The notes below the pieces were generated by a model. That model did not search any database, was not told the origin of the DNA, and worked only from the letters and a program-made list of their open reading frames with translations. This document shows, piece after piece, positions 34,915 through 46,354 of a stretch of DNA of 64,000 bases. A program made the translations under genes and the position numbers. Within the stretch, counting starts at the first letter, position 1; each line of letters begins with the position of its first letter. This DNA is from Sabethes cyaneus (taxonomy: Eukaryota > Arthropoda > Insecta > Diptera > Culicidae), in NCBI RefSeq assembly GCF_943734655.1, contig NC_071354.1, positions 138,680,642 through 138,744,641 on the forward strand, in the 5' to 3' direction.

Positions 34915-35870
34915 AAAAAGGGCCTTTGACTTGAATGCAGCAATTACCGAGGCATTACTCCCCTCAATTCTGTATACAAAATTCTCTACCGCATCCGGTT
35001 TCTCAGACTAAGGCCGTGGCAGAAAACGTTAGTTGGCGAATACCAATGCAATTTTTAAGAGGGACGCTCCACGATGGACCAAATGTTCATCTTACGAAAA
35101 ATCCTTGATAAATTTTGGGAATTCAACTTGCACACTCACCATTTGTTTATAGGCTTCAAGGCTGCGTACCATACAGTTAAACGAAATGAGCTGTGGCGGA
35201 GTATGCTTGTGCATGGTTTTCCAACAAAACCGACTAGCACTTGATGGTTCAAAATCAAGTGTCAGGATAGGGGTTGGGTGTTGGAACTGCGGTGGTGATA
35301 GATGGAGATACTTTTGAAGCGATCGACGAATTTGTTTTCCTTGGTACGTTAGCGACATGTGAGCCGTAAAGTATAATGGTGGATAGCGTAGCCAGCTAAG
35401 GTCCTATAGCCTGCAACTCGCGATGTTAATTCTTCCGGTGGTACTCTACGGTCACGAAGCGTGGACGTTGAAAGACAGCGACCGACAAGCTCTTGGTATT
35501 TTTGAGCGAAAGATCCTGTGATCAATTCTTGACGGCATATTAGAAGATGGAGTGTGGCGCAGACGCATGAACCATGAAATATATCAACTATACAAAGATG
35601 TGGCTATTATGAGCCGGATAAAACACGGCAAGCTGAAATGTGCTGGCCACGTAGCAAGGATACCGGATAAAAAACCAGCTAAAACAATATTCAGCAGAGA
35701 AGCCGACAGAGGTCGACAACTTCGGATGAGCGCTGTTGACGAGGATGCTAGAGCAGCGGGTGTTAAGAGCGATTGGATAGCAGCAGCCCAAGACCAAGAA
35801 ACGTGGAGAAGGCTCTTGAATTCGGCATGGAGTCGATAAACGGATTGTCGCCGAAAAACTAAGTAAGAAT
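34915..35870 (+). pseudogene. RTE retrotransposon 3' half, second subfamily, copy 2
   Basis: Closely related to 30340-31000 at the DNA level (CAACTTGCACACTCACCATTTG in both). Reads ITPLNSVYKIL, FKAAYHTVKRNELW (motif A, Asp replaced by His in this copy), a deletion over motif B and YADD, then VVIDGDTFEAIDEFVFLGTL, VLPVVLYGHEAWTL, a stop near ERKIL, and from 35552 WRRRMNHEIYQLYKDV, KLKCAGHVARIPDKKPA, KSDWIAAAQDQETWRRL and a stop. Truncated at the 5' end; inactive. Confidence 0.85.
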
Positions 35871-36170
35871 CAGTTCAATATCACATACCTAATAGCCAAA
35901 AAGATTCAAAACCTGACAGTTTTACCACAAAAAGACAGACAATGGCAGAAAGATAACTTCTTGTGATATATCTTGCAGGTTTGTATTCCATAGAAATGAA
36001 TAAATAATTAATAAGAATATTCTATCCATTTACTAAATTCTTTTAACTCAAAGAAATTACAAACGTTCCACATTCTGGAATGCGGATATCTATGAAAAAA
36101 GCAAAATACAGCGAAATAATTGCCAAAATAAGGACAGAGATCGCGAAAAATCAGAAGAGCTATTCCAAGC
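35871..36170. other. No gene recognised
   Basis: Short AT-rich spacer between two RTE relics. Confidence 0.5.
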
Positions 36171-37300
36171 TAATGACACACACAAATTTTACGAGAAGGA
36201 GAACCAAACTCGTAAGGGCTACACACCGAAACTCGATACGTGTAGGGACAAGGGAGGGAATCTAATCACAAACGAGCGCGAGGTGGTCGACAGGTGGAAG
36301 CAGTTCTTTGATGAACACCTCAATGGCGAAGTTGCAAAAGGAGGCGGCACGAAAGTTAACCTAGGAGTGCCCATGGTAGAAAGTAATGTCCCAGCATCTG
36401 ATCGCCAAGAAGTCAAACGACAAATCGGGTTACTGAAGACCTACAAGACCACTAGTAAAAATCGCCTACTGACAGAGGCCGATAAACACTGAAACGGTTC
36501 TATATTGGGTTCCAAGATTTGAGCGGAGAATATGCTACCGGAGGAATTGATGGACAAAAAGGGTGATCGGCTCGGCTGCTCCAACTACCGCAGCATAACG
36601 CTGGTAAACACCACCTATAAAGTATTCTCCCAGAGCCTGTTACGCCGGCAGTCACCAGGAAATTACCAGGCGGGTTTCATGGGGGCTCGCGTAATTACGT
36701 ACCATATTTTTACTATCCGACAGATCTTGTAGAAATGTCGGGAGTACAACCTGCTTCGCAAGATGGCTTCACATCTCTATTGATTTCAAAGCAGCATACG
36801 ATACAGTCGATCGAGACTAGCTATTGCAGATAATACACGAACGCGGTTTTCCGAATAAACTGACGCGACTAATCAGAACTATATTTGATCGAGTGATGTG
36901 TTTCGTGCGCATCTCGGGCACTCTTGAGTCCCTTCGAGACGCGACAAGGTGACGGGTTATCCTGCATGTCACTCAACATCGCCCTTGAGGGGGTGATTCG
37001 ACGAGCGGGCATCGAATAGAGAGGCCTAACCTTTGCAGATGACTTTGATATCATAGACAGGAACTTTGCGACAGCGGAGGCAATCTATGCCAGACTAAAA
37101 GAGTTTGGGAGGATTGGGCTAAAAGTAAATGCTTCAAAGACTAAATACATGAAAGGAAGAGTCTCAAAGGAAACAAACGCGTGTCTCCCACGGACGGTAA
37201 CCGTTGACGGGAATGAACTGGTAATGATAGATGAGTTTGTGTATTTGGGATCACTGGTGACCGTAGACAACACTACTAGTTAGGAGATTCAGCGGCGCAT
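36171..37300 (+). pseudogene. RTE retrotransposon relic, third variant
   Basis: Plus strand reads, in several frames, HKFYEKENQTRKGYTPKLDT, REVVDRWKQFFDEHLNGE (36283 on), a degraded RT start (QIGLLKTYKTTSKNR), KKGDRLGCSNYRSITLVNTT (36550 on), NYQAGFMGAR, a decayed motif A, MQDNPSP-type antisense shadow over RQGDGLSC, then DDFDIIDRNFATAEAIYARL with one Asp of the catalytic box kept, GLKVNASKTKYMKGR and MIDEFVYLGSLVTVDNTTS followed by a stop. At least four frame disruptions. Truncated on both sides; closest to the 10983-11560 fragment. Confidence 0.8.
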
Positions 37301-37302
37301 GC

Positions 37303-37456
37303 AGGCCTGCGTTAGCCTTTTCAAAACATGTGTTGTGGGTTCGAATCCGATTTTAATCTCAGATTATAGCTTGGTTCGACCCATGCACCTTCCAGCATTG
37401 GACAAAAGGTGAGAGTTACAACGACTACTTGTTAACCAATTACCCCCCCCCCCCCC
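37303..37456 (+). mobile_element. tRNA-like SINE fragment with poly-C run
   Basis: GTTGTGGGTTCGAATCCG at about 37331 is a good box B, followed by CAGCATTGGACAAAAGGT and a run of 14 C at 37443-37456. Box A is not clear and the boundaries are unknown. The element begins exactly where the RTE relic loses its coding similarity. Confidence 0.4.
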
Positions 37457-39433
37457 CTCACCTTTCCACTCTTTTCCCTCCATTCCAAAAAATATTTCAT
37501 TACTTTCCCCTACCGTCCCTTTATCAATTGTAGAACCACCGTTTCAAAAAATATTAAGTGAATTTTTAGCTTTACTCACATATCATTTTATTCTCTTAAC
37601 AACTCGTAGCAATCGATCGCAGTAATCAGTTTCACATAGTTGCAAGAAAAAAGGTTACTTATGTTGTCTGTATTGAGATTCACGCACTGCATACAACCGA
37701 TCGTCTGTATGTGTTATATTTCTCAACGCAATCAATTAATGGACATGATCTGATGAGAGGTTTGTCGTAATCTGTACAGATCGCGAGAAAGTATTTGTCG
37801 CTGACTGGGAAACAAAAAAGCACCGACTAAGATCGAGTACTCTGCTACTATAAACTAAAATTGGCAGCATTTAGCAACCATAAAGGCATATATAAATTAA
37901 TGTGAAGATGCGATAATTAGGAAATTTGTTTATTTGAAATGAAAAATAATCAAAAAATAGACGAGATAACAGCCTTGATTGGAATCAAAATTTTAACAGA
38001 CGTAAAATAAAATGAAATAATTCTTTTTTTTAAATTTTTTTATTCAATTTTGTTTATCCAAAAAATATGTTTGATGTCTATCATTGATTCTGAAATTTTT
38101 GATGATGCGCCGCCTATCGACTATCCTGTTACTCAAACGACAGTAAAATCCTTTCACCAGGGCTATTTTATAAAAAAAATGTAAGGCCATAATCCATCGC
38201 AGCAGTAATCCGCTGAACAATCGACCACAAAGGGACAATAAAAAACCGGTAAAACATTTTCTATTCTTGAGGAACGCGGGCCGCTGGTTGACCATCCGAA
38301 ACTTCTATTATCTACACGGCATAAAGTCCGTCACAAGCGCTACACGACTTCAAGTAACACTAACCCCAATCACTTTTTATGGTTCATTCTCTTAAACTCT
38401 TTCTTACATTTTGTATTATTTAGCGACCACAGTTTCTTACGATCAATTTCGCGGCCGCTCTGGCTGTTGTTTCATGCTTCGGTTGGCTGGTTGGACAAAC
38501 GGAACCGCGGATGAATTCGCCGTTGCGCACAAAGTGATAGCAGATCGGACAAATCTTGCCGTTGTTTTTCGCGATGCGCATGGTCGTGCGGCCTGTCACA
38601 ATCCATATCATACAACCGCAGGTCGGAAAACTTTGACCAGGCTGGCGGAGATAACAAAACTATATGGATGAAATGAAAGCGCACATCTTCTCCTTTGTAA
38701 CCTCGATAACCGCCGGAACAGTTCGAGTGATGGTAGAAAAAAAAAGAAAATGAAAACTTTTCAACACACCCGAATTGAATTATCATTTTATTTTCCAACG
38801 GACGAGTGTAGCAGCAATTTATGATGATTGTATGTTGATGAAATTCCCTGATAAATTATGTATTAGATCAAAAAGCTTGAAGTGTACTGAATTTTATACT
38901 TTAGAAGTTTAACAGCTCCATCGTCGCCGGTGCAGTCCACCTTAAAACATGCGGATTATGACACTTTAAGAGACACTTTGATGTATAATCCGATTCCGCT
39001 GGGCCAAACTGGAGCAATCGTTTGGGCCTAATGTTTGCAGTTGGTCAGTTTCCAATCCCCTTCTGTTACTTTATTTGTGTTTAAAGTAACAAACCGATTT
39101 TGCTCGAATTTTGCTGGTAAAGAAAATACCTAGAAATAAACGATGCATTTGGTAAATTTATTAGATTGAAAATAGCACACAATAAAACCACGTTAGCGTC
39201 ATATTAGGTGAATTATTATCTAAATATCAAATAGGATGGGCAAGGCTAACATAATTAAAAATCCTGTTTTTTTTCGCTTCGAAATATAGTTACAACTTAT
39301 TGATAGACTGCTTCCTGGTCGCATGTTAGTTCAATGTATCGCATCTTTAGCATGAATCTTTACTGCGTTTCTACTAGCAACTTAAAACCAGGGTAGTTAG
39401 TGCTGTATTAAGAGCTTGTCTCCACTGACTCGG
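37457..39433. other. No gene recognised; GC-richer patch at 38420-38660
   Basis: AT-rich except 38420-38660, where both strands stay open (plus 38411-38671; minus 38420-38611 with GKICPICYHFVRNGEF). No domain is recognised. It could be an exon or a relic; no splice or start signal settles it. Confidence 0.4.
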
Positions 39434-39925
39434 TCCTGAAGTACTCGTCACCAATTCGTTGAGCGTCTCGATACTCGCTAGTTAACTTCATTTTAGTATA
39501 GCACGCCATCTAGCCAGTGGCCCGTCTCTTCAGTGATGCCAGTTCTACGGATTTATCCGAAGTTTTACTGATTTCGAAACTTTCTACGGGCTCTACGAAA
39601 CTGATGAAAAAATAGCGAAAATACGATAAAAAGTTGTCAAAAACAATGGCAAATGACAAAAATACGACGAAAATAACATGACAATACGATGAAAATATGC
39701 CAAAGCAACAACATGAAAGACGATAAAAACAGCAAAAAGGCGCCGAAGAAAGCGACAAAAATGTCAAAACCGGTGGTCAAAAACGACAGGCGACGGAACG
39801 GAGGAAAACTAAACTGACAGCACTGAAGAGAGAGCCCAAACGTGCTAGATGGTTTTACTAGAATTAAGAATTGACTAGCAAGTGTCGAGACGCTCAACAA
39901 ACTGGTGACAAGTACGATGGGCACT
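39434..39925. mobile_element. Foldback MITE with ~120-bp arms
   Basis: GTACTCGTCACCAATTCGTT and GAGCGTCTCGATACT at the left pair with inverted sequence ending near 39925 (AGTGTCGAGACGCTCAACAA). Complementarity continues inward through CATCTAGC and CTCTTCAGTG. The centre encodes nothing convincing; open frames there are low-complexity (ACGA/AAAA-rich). Non-autonomous element. Confidence 0.7.
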
Positions 39926-39934
39926 AGTACCTCG

Positions 39935-40100
39935 AAGCTGCCACTATTCCGTCTAGGTAGCTTCAAGGTACGATGCTGGTTTAACAAGTCGGTCGTTGTA
40001 TGTTTGAATCTTAGCTGGGCAATACTAGACTTAGTAGGATCGTTACACTTTAGGCTTTAGGCTGTGAAATCTCTATCTATCTACCTTCTAACTTCTTCTT
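39935..40100 (+). mobile_element. tRNA-like SINE, third variant
   Basis: AGCTTCAAGGTACGATGCTG with a box-B-like TGTTTGAATCTTAG about 35 bp later resembles the head of the 51.6 kb SINE, but the body (GACTTAGTAGGATCGTTACA) is different. It ends near a CTT-rich stretch before the next MITE. Confidence 0.55.
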
Positions 40101-40108
40101 CTTCTATA

Positions 40109-41067
40109 GAGTAAGGAGGGGTAAAAGTGCGATGAGGGTAAAAATGCGATTCAATGATTTATCAGTGCGGATTCCGAGTAAATTGACTACATTGGCATGG
40201 ATGGGTGAGTACTTTGACAGCTTAAATCTATCATAAACATTTGTTGTTTACGAAGCATAGTTGCTGAGTTATGGGTAAATGTTATTTTAGAATAGTTTTG
40301 ATGTAATATTTCGTTGTACAGCAAATACGATATCAACAGGAGGATATTACTTGTTGACAAATTGTAGCAGTGTTTCACATCACTCGCATATCTATTTTGA
40401 AAATACGGTGAAAAGAGTTTACAAAATATATTTCGCTTTTCCATAATTTAATCGAACCCCGCCAAGCGCCTAGCTGGGTAAAAGTGCGATTCACGGACGG
40501 GGCAAAATTGTGATTCATGGACGAGGCAAAAATGTATAGCTAATTATATACAGCTTTTGGCACTATATTACAGATACTAGAAATGGAAGATCTGCAGAAA
40601 ACTGTGTGCTCTACAGATGTTGGTCGAAGGAAAACAATGTTTTTCCGCTGAAGAAACAAAAAACAAACGTTTGAGAAAGTTTCGATCTGTCGGAGGCTTC
40701 AATCCACCAGCGCAAAATAGAAAAGGTGCAAATTGAGAATATTCCTTACCAAAACATACCGCATATTGGAGATTATAAGGTTTTGTTAGCTACTGTTGTG
40801 CTAATTTAATGGATTCGAGCTTCGCACTTTTGCTCCGCGGTATTTGCACTTTTGCCCCGCTAGTGGGGTAAAAGTGCGAATCGGCACTTGATCAGAAGAC
40901 TGAAGAATTTATTTTGCAAAACACTATTACCGCAGATGATTTATAGTTGAATGTAAAGACATTGAGTTACTGCATCACTGTAAAATACGTTATGTTGTTG
41001 TCCTTCTTTATATCTCACGAAAATTGATGACAACTTCAAACATCGCAACTTATGCCCCGCCCTACTC
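40109..41067. mobile_element. ~959-bp TA-target MITE with iterated GGGGTAAAAGTGCGA
   Basis: Left end GAGTAAGGAGGGGTAAAAGT; inverted right end GAGTAGGGCGGGGCATAAGT; TA (or TATA) flanks both. Interior copies include GGGTAAAAGTGCGATTCACG near 40478, an opposed pair GCACTTTTGCCCC / GGGGTAAAAGTGCGAA at about 40845-40880, and AGGGTAAAAATGCGAT near 40135. No transposase is encoded. It sits at the very start of the Helitron-like unit that follows. Confidence 0.8.
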
Positions 41068-41400
41068 TATATACAAAAGTGAGCGTGAGTTTGTTCCACC
41101 ATAACTCCAGAACGCATTGACCGATCTCCACCAAACTTGGAATAAATATTCCTTTGATTTGATATTTGATATAAGGGAATCAGCCTTGGGGGTTGATAAG
41201 AGGGGGGTTCGTAACGGGGGGAGGCCATAACTCCTAAATGCCTGGACGGTTCTTCACTAAACTTGGCATACATGTTCCTTACCATAAGGGAATCAGCACT
41301 GAAGGGTTGACAAAAAGGAGGGGGAGCAGGTTTCCTAATAGTGGCGGGAGGGTACCTAATAGGGGGGAGGCGATAACTCCGAAACGCCTTGACCATTCTT
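41068..41400. repeat. Helitron-like 5' segment with three degenerate repeats
   Basis: Begins CTATATACAAAAGTGAGC. A motif of the form CATAACTCC-GAACGC-TTGACCG-TCT-CACCAAACTTGG occurs at about 41099, 41226 and 41370 (the last partial), spaced 127-144 bp, with G-runs between. The same layout is seen in the unit at 41885. This kind of start followed by an array is common in insect Helitron-type elements (family knowledge); no 3' end was found for this one. Confidence 0.5.
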
Positions 41401-41884
41401 CAGAACAGAAAAAATCAGAATACGAAACACTAAGCTGCAATGCTCGCAGCTGTAGATTTGTCAAGTGTAATTATGCACCGAATCGAAGTGACCCTAATGT
41501 GTGCTAATTGTTGTTGGCCGATTCTATTTGAGTCACAGGGGCAATCATTCATACAGTGTGGATTTGATCTAAGAACACCATTCAAGTTCAACTTCAAATC
41601 CGATTTATAATCCAGATTTAAGTCCAATTTATGTTCATTTTTAATTTCAAGTTCATTTTTAAGCTAAGTAATGATGGGAAACTCTATAGAAAAGTAGGAA
41701 AATCATGTTCTGGCACATGTAAATTTTTTGAAATATTTATTTTCTTGTTTGTCAAGTTAAATGTTTATCTTTTAATGATAAAATTTTCATGATAACATTT
41801 TTGTTGTGCCCTCGGGTTTCCTGAATATTTAATACTCAATTTAGAAATGCATATCTCACGAACCTAACAGCATAGAGCGAACAA
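41401..41884. other. No gene recognised
   Basis: AT-rich DNA between two Helitron-like units, with phased TTCAAGTTCA-type repeats at 41580-41660. Confidence 0.45.
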
Positions 41885-41989
41885 TCTATACCTATAAAAA
41901 TGGATTTCTGTCTGTCTGTCTGTCTGTCCGTATGTTCCTTATAGAATCGAAAACTACTGAACCGATCGGCGTGAAAATTTGCAGGTAGT

Positions 41990-42870
41990 GGTTTTTGGGA
42001 CCAGGGAAGGTTCTTATGATGGTTAGAGACCCCTCCCCCACTAAGAAGGGGGGCTCCCATACAAATGAAACACAAATTTCTGCATAACTCGAGAACTAAT
42101 CAAGCATATGGAAAAAAATTGACATGTGGGTGTTTATGGAGACAAGAATTTTTTATATGGTGAATTGAGATCCCTCCCCTCTTTAGAAAGGGAATTATGA
42201 CCCCTCTCCCTTTTAAGAGGGGGGCTTCCTCATTTCCCCATAACACCAGAACTAATCAAGCAAACGGAACCAAATTTAGCATGTGGGTGTTTTTGCAGGC
42301 AAATTTTTTTTCTATGGTGAATTGAGACCCCTCCCCTCTTTAGGAGGGGAATTATGACCCCCCTCTCCTTTAAGAGGGGGGCTTCCATACAAATGATATA
42401 CAAATTTCCTCATAACTCGAGAACTAATCAAGCAAATGGAACCAAATTTGACATGTGAAGGTTTTTGGAGGCAAGAATTTTTTCTATGGTGAATTAGGTC
42501 CCCTCCCCACTTTAGGAGGGGTGGGGGCTCCCATACAAATGAAATACAAATTTCCTCATAACTCCAGAACTCATCAAGCAAACGGAACCAAATTTAGCAT
42601 GTGAGTGTTTTTATAGGCAATTTTTTTTCTATGGTGAATTGAGACCGCTCCCCTCTTTAGGAGGGGAATTATGACCCCTCCCTCTTCAAGAGTGGGGGGT
42701 CTCCTATACAAATAAAATAGAAATATCCTCATAACTAGAGAACTAATCAAGCAAATGGAACCAAATTTGGCATGTGAGGGGTTTTGGAGGCAGGAATTTT
42801 TTATGATGGTTTGAGACTCCTCACCCCAGCGGTAGGGGGATAAGGACTCTCATACAAATAAAACAGAAAT
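41990..42870. repeat. Array of ~150-175 bp units in alternating types
   Basis: The anchor GAACTAATCAAGCA occurs near 42090, 42247, 42417, 42565 (one change) and 42740. Units alternate between CTCGAG...AAATGG and CCAG...AAACGG forms, so a two-unit period of about 320 bp is visible. Each unit also has CCCCTCCCC and CCATACAAATGA blocks. Confidence 0.8.
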
Positions 42871-43114
42871 TTTTGTGAAACTCAAAACTAAACTTAAGAA
42901 ATTTTAGACTCTTTCATAAAACATTAGTCAATAACAAGACCACCAGAAACTATCAATAGTAACATTAGATGATTCAGGGCGAGATGGACACAGGCCGCGA
43001 GTGTTGCCGGCGACCTGCCGTCGGAAGCGCCAGCCACTGCCCCCCGTAGAGATCTAATTATTTATTTTCTTAGATCTACTGACCTCTATTACTTTCCTTC
43101 AGTTGGGTCACCCC

Positions 43115-43255
43115 TGCGAAATGGTACTTTCTACGAAAAGATTTTCCATGATATGGTACATCCCGCGAAATGGTATTCTGCGAAACTCTATATTCCGCGT
43201 TATGGTCAACCGAGAATTGATGTTCCGCAAAATAGTATTCGGCGAAATGATTTGT
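43115..43255. repeat. Degenerate ~20-bp minisatellite (GCGAAATGGT)
   Basis: GCGAAATGGTACTTTCTACG, then variants of CCGCGAAATGGTATTCTGCG and CCGCGTTATGGT up to GGCGAAATGA; six or seven diverged units. Confidence 0.65.
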
Positions 43256-43477
43256 AATGATGGCGAATATTTAAATGATGTTTGCTTTATTTTATCAGGC
43301 TAAGCTACGGGGGAGTTGTTTTCTACTTTACTGTGAGGAAAATTTGTATATTAAAACACCCATAAACTCACCAGAAACTTGTAAAACTCGAGATTGTGAC
43401 AAAGGTCATCTGAGATTCACGATTTATATACAACACAGTTTAATTTGTGGCAATACGAAGTTTGTCGGGTCAGCTAG

Positions 43478-44231
43478 TTTCTTTGGAAAATGTAAATAAA
43501 TTTGCATACCATATTCACAAATGAATTGCCGTTGGATCTAAGGTAAAGCCTAGTTAAATATGAATCTGGACGCACAGAGCAATCTATAATTCGGGAATGA
43601 AGTGTCCCAAAAAACTCATTAATGACTGGATTGTACTACTTTTATCCAGCGTTAAGTTTTACAGCACTTCTCTGGGTCTGATAAAATCTCGAAATTACCC
43701 AACACCAAAAATACCCAACATGGAAAAAAAGAACACCATGTTTTTCCCATGGTCAACTTTTTGTAGCATACTCCAAAGTGGACTCGGCCAATAATTTGTG
43801 CATACTTGCTCCTGGTGGTGAAACTAAAAACATTGTTTACAAACAAGTTTTGTGTTGAAGTGAGATGAAAGGAATAACAGGTTTGTTGTATTCATGGAAG
43901 AAACACTTTTGCACCTTCTGCTTTTTTTATTAGGATAACATGTAGTACTAAACTAATAAATAAATAAAAGCTGTGTTTCGAAAAGTATAATAACAAAACT
44001 ATTCATTACCTATGGGTGGGGCGGCCATTGTTAAAAGCGAAAGGTAAAAATAGGAAAAATGTCTTTGTTCCTATTTCTTTATAGGGATTTTCGTAAAGAA
44101 AACAGATGTGCAAGTAGCCAGGTAGACAAAAGAGGGGGAGCTGACAAATGGAGAGGAACGTCCAAAAGAGGAACAAACGTTATATTTTTGGCATTATAAG
44201 CATTTCGGTTACAATAACTGATGTACAAGTG
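43478..44231. other. No gene recognised
   Basis: Unremarkable AT-rich DNA between the Helitron candidate and an RTE relic. Confidence 0.5.
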
Positions 44232-45595
44232 GCTGAAGGAGGAGAACCATGGCGGTGGGGAAAGCGATTTCGACAGTGCAGCAAACGATGAAGATGAAGC
44301 TCCAACGATAGGCGATCATACAGCTAAAGAACAATAAATCAGCCGGAAAAGATGGCCTCGGAGCGGAGCCTATTAACATGGAACCAAAAAAGCTGGCCGT
44401 TTGTATGCACCAGCTAATTGTTAGAATTTACGGATTTACGTTACGGAACAGCTAGCGGAGGAGTGGACTAATGGGGTTATCTGCCCGATCTGCAAAAACG
44501 GGCGAACGAGTTGGAGCGATCACTGTTAAGTGCTGTCCCAAATCGTTCTCCGCCGACTATCACCAATTGCGAACAGATTTGTGGCACTTATCAAGACGGT
44601 CGGTCGGTATCAAGACGGTCGGTCTATCAACGGATCAAATATTTACACTGCGGCAGATCCTCCAAAAGGACCGTGTATATCAGAATTTCCACGCAGAATT
44701 TGTTCGTTGACTACAAAGCCGCATATGATACCATCGACCGAAAAGAGTTATGGAAAATCATGGACGAGAACAGCTTTCCCACTAAGCTCATCAAACTGAT
44801 TCAGTCTACGATGGGTGTTACACAGTGCTGTGTAATATCGGCAGAACATCTGTGAGCGGCGGTTGAACAGTACACCAGATTAAAGCGCGAAGCAGAAAAG
44901 ATTGGGTTAAAGCTAAATACGTCTAAAACAAAGTACATGCTGGCCAGTGAAACCGAGGCCGAGCGACGCCGCTTGGACATTAGCATAATGATCGACGGTG
45001 ATGAGTTTGAGGTAGTCGACGAATTTGTCTACCTTGGCTCACTGGTAACGGTGGACAATGATACCAGTCGGGATATTCGGGGGCGTATTATCAGCGAAAG
45101 TTGTGCATACCATGAGCTTTACAAGCAATTGCAGTCGGAGCAGACTAAGCCCCCGTACAAAGTGTACCCTGTACAAGACGCTTATTAGACCGGTTGTTCT
45201 CTACGGGCATTTAATATGGACAGTGGTCGAGAGGGCCTGCAAATGCTCGGAGTTTTCGACCGATGTGTACTAAGAACGATTTTCGGTGGCGTACAGGAAA
45301 ACGGAGTATGGAGACAGAAGATGAACCATGAACACGCACAGCTCTATGGCGAACCCAGTAACCAAAATGTGGCAAAAGCTGGACGGATACGATGGCCAGG
45401 ACATGTTGCAAGAATACCGGAAAACTACCCTGCAAAGATGGTGTTTGCCTCAAATGTGGTAGGAACAAGATGAGCAAGATGGTTAGGCCAGGTGGAGCGA
45501 GATCTGGTGGAAAGTGCTCGGTGTCCGAAGAAATGGAGAGCGGCAGCCCACTACCGTGTTAACTGGAGAAACCTTGTTCAACCGTCAATAGTCGC
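44232..45595 (+). pseudogene. RTE retrotransposon relic, first subfamily
   Basis: 5'-truncated within the linker (GGAGAACCATGGCGGTGGGG matches the 54.9 kb copy inverted). Reads SAGKDGLGAEPI, a degraded GVICPI segment, LFVDYKAAYDTIDRKELW (motif A), FPTKLIKLIQSTMGV, then a deletion removing motif B and the YADD box, joining to EQYTRLKREAEKIGLK and LNTSKTKYML. It continues with VVDEFVYLGSLVTVDNDTS, a frameshift near YPVQDAY, RTIFGGVQENGVWRQKMNHE and RIRWPGHVARIPENYP, ending after ERDLVESARCPKKW. Dead copy. Confidence 0.88.
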
Positions 45596-45699
45596 TCGTT
45601 GTGAAAGGTGAACATTAAATTCTCCTACCGTATACCCGTCCTAACGTCTCACCGTATATGTGGTTTACAATGCATAGATTCACAATCCAGATCCAGACC

Positions 45700-46350
45700 G
45701 CGTAGTCTTTATTTTTAGTTTGGCATGTCACTCGCTCCAAAGTAACTATGATCAGCCGCGTCAGTTCATCCGAAAAAACTCTATCATATAGTATCTACCA
45801 TAGTTCTTCGCGCCCGGCTGTATCCTATGATACCCTGGAATCCACAAAAGTACGATGCTTGGGCACGTTGTACTCCCAACATTTTTAGAAGATTTGACGG
45901 AACGTTTCTACGTAACCTCTTGCTATCAGTGATAGACGACGTAACAAGGTCTGGGAGAACACCTTGTAGCCGGCGTTGATCAGCGTAATACCGCGGAAAT
46001 TACAATAATCGAGCCATCGCGATTTTTGTAGATGGGACAAATCACGCCTTCCATGTATTCCTCCGGAAGTTTCTCCTCGGCCGGATCTCTTCGAGATCGG
46101 GAGTCAAGACGCTGATATCGTTTGTAAGCACTTCTAGGTTCTAGCCTAGAAGTTCTAGGTCAACTTTTGTTGCGCCTTCTTCTGTTATATCGTCTTTGAG
46201 GTACCCATCGAAGAGCCGCTTCCACCTGTCGGCCAGCGCCCGCTTATCAGGATTCCCTCCTCATCCCAACACATATCATACTTCGGTGTGTATTCCTTTA
46301 CACGATTGGTTCACCTTCTCATAGAACTTGCACGTATCATTGACCCGGAA
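45700..46350 (-). pseudogene. RTE-type fragment, minus strand
   Basis: From 46345 downward the minus strand reads NDTCKFYEKVNQSCKGIHTE, GNPDKRALADRWKR then LF and YL, EEGATKVDLE, and near 46010-46070 EEYMEGVICPIYKNRDGS followed by YYADQR-like and ISAVLR-like degraded residues. These are the linker and early RT of an RTE-like protein distinct from the first subfamily. Below about 45980 the similarity fades, so the lower boundary is soft. It is bounded above by another retrotransposon. Confidence 0.6.
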
Positions 46351-46354
46351 TAAC

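Larger units (their letters stand above)
41885..43477 (+). mobile_element. Non-autonomous Helitron candidate
   Basis: The 5' end is TCTATACCTATAAAAATGG preceded by A. The 3' end is CGGGTCAGCTAG followed by T, giving insertion between A and T with a 5' TC and a 3' CTAG, as Helitrons do. About 8 bases before CTAG a short stem ACGAA/TTTGT (with one G-T pair) surrounds a single G. The interior has CTGT repeats at 41907-41927, an array of 150-175 bp units (41990-42870), a GC-rich block at 42975-43060 and a small minisatellite. No Rep/helicase frame. Transposition would depend on an autonomous partner. Confidence 0.6.

Noticed and set aside
41990..42870. Array considered as CRISPR
   Set aside because: The units are ~150-175 bp, similar along their whole length, and have no unique spacers; the context is eukaryotic and transposon-rich.
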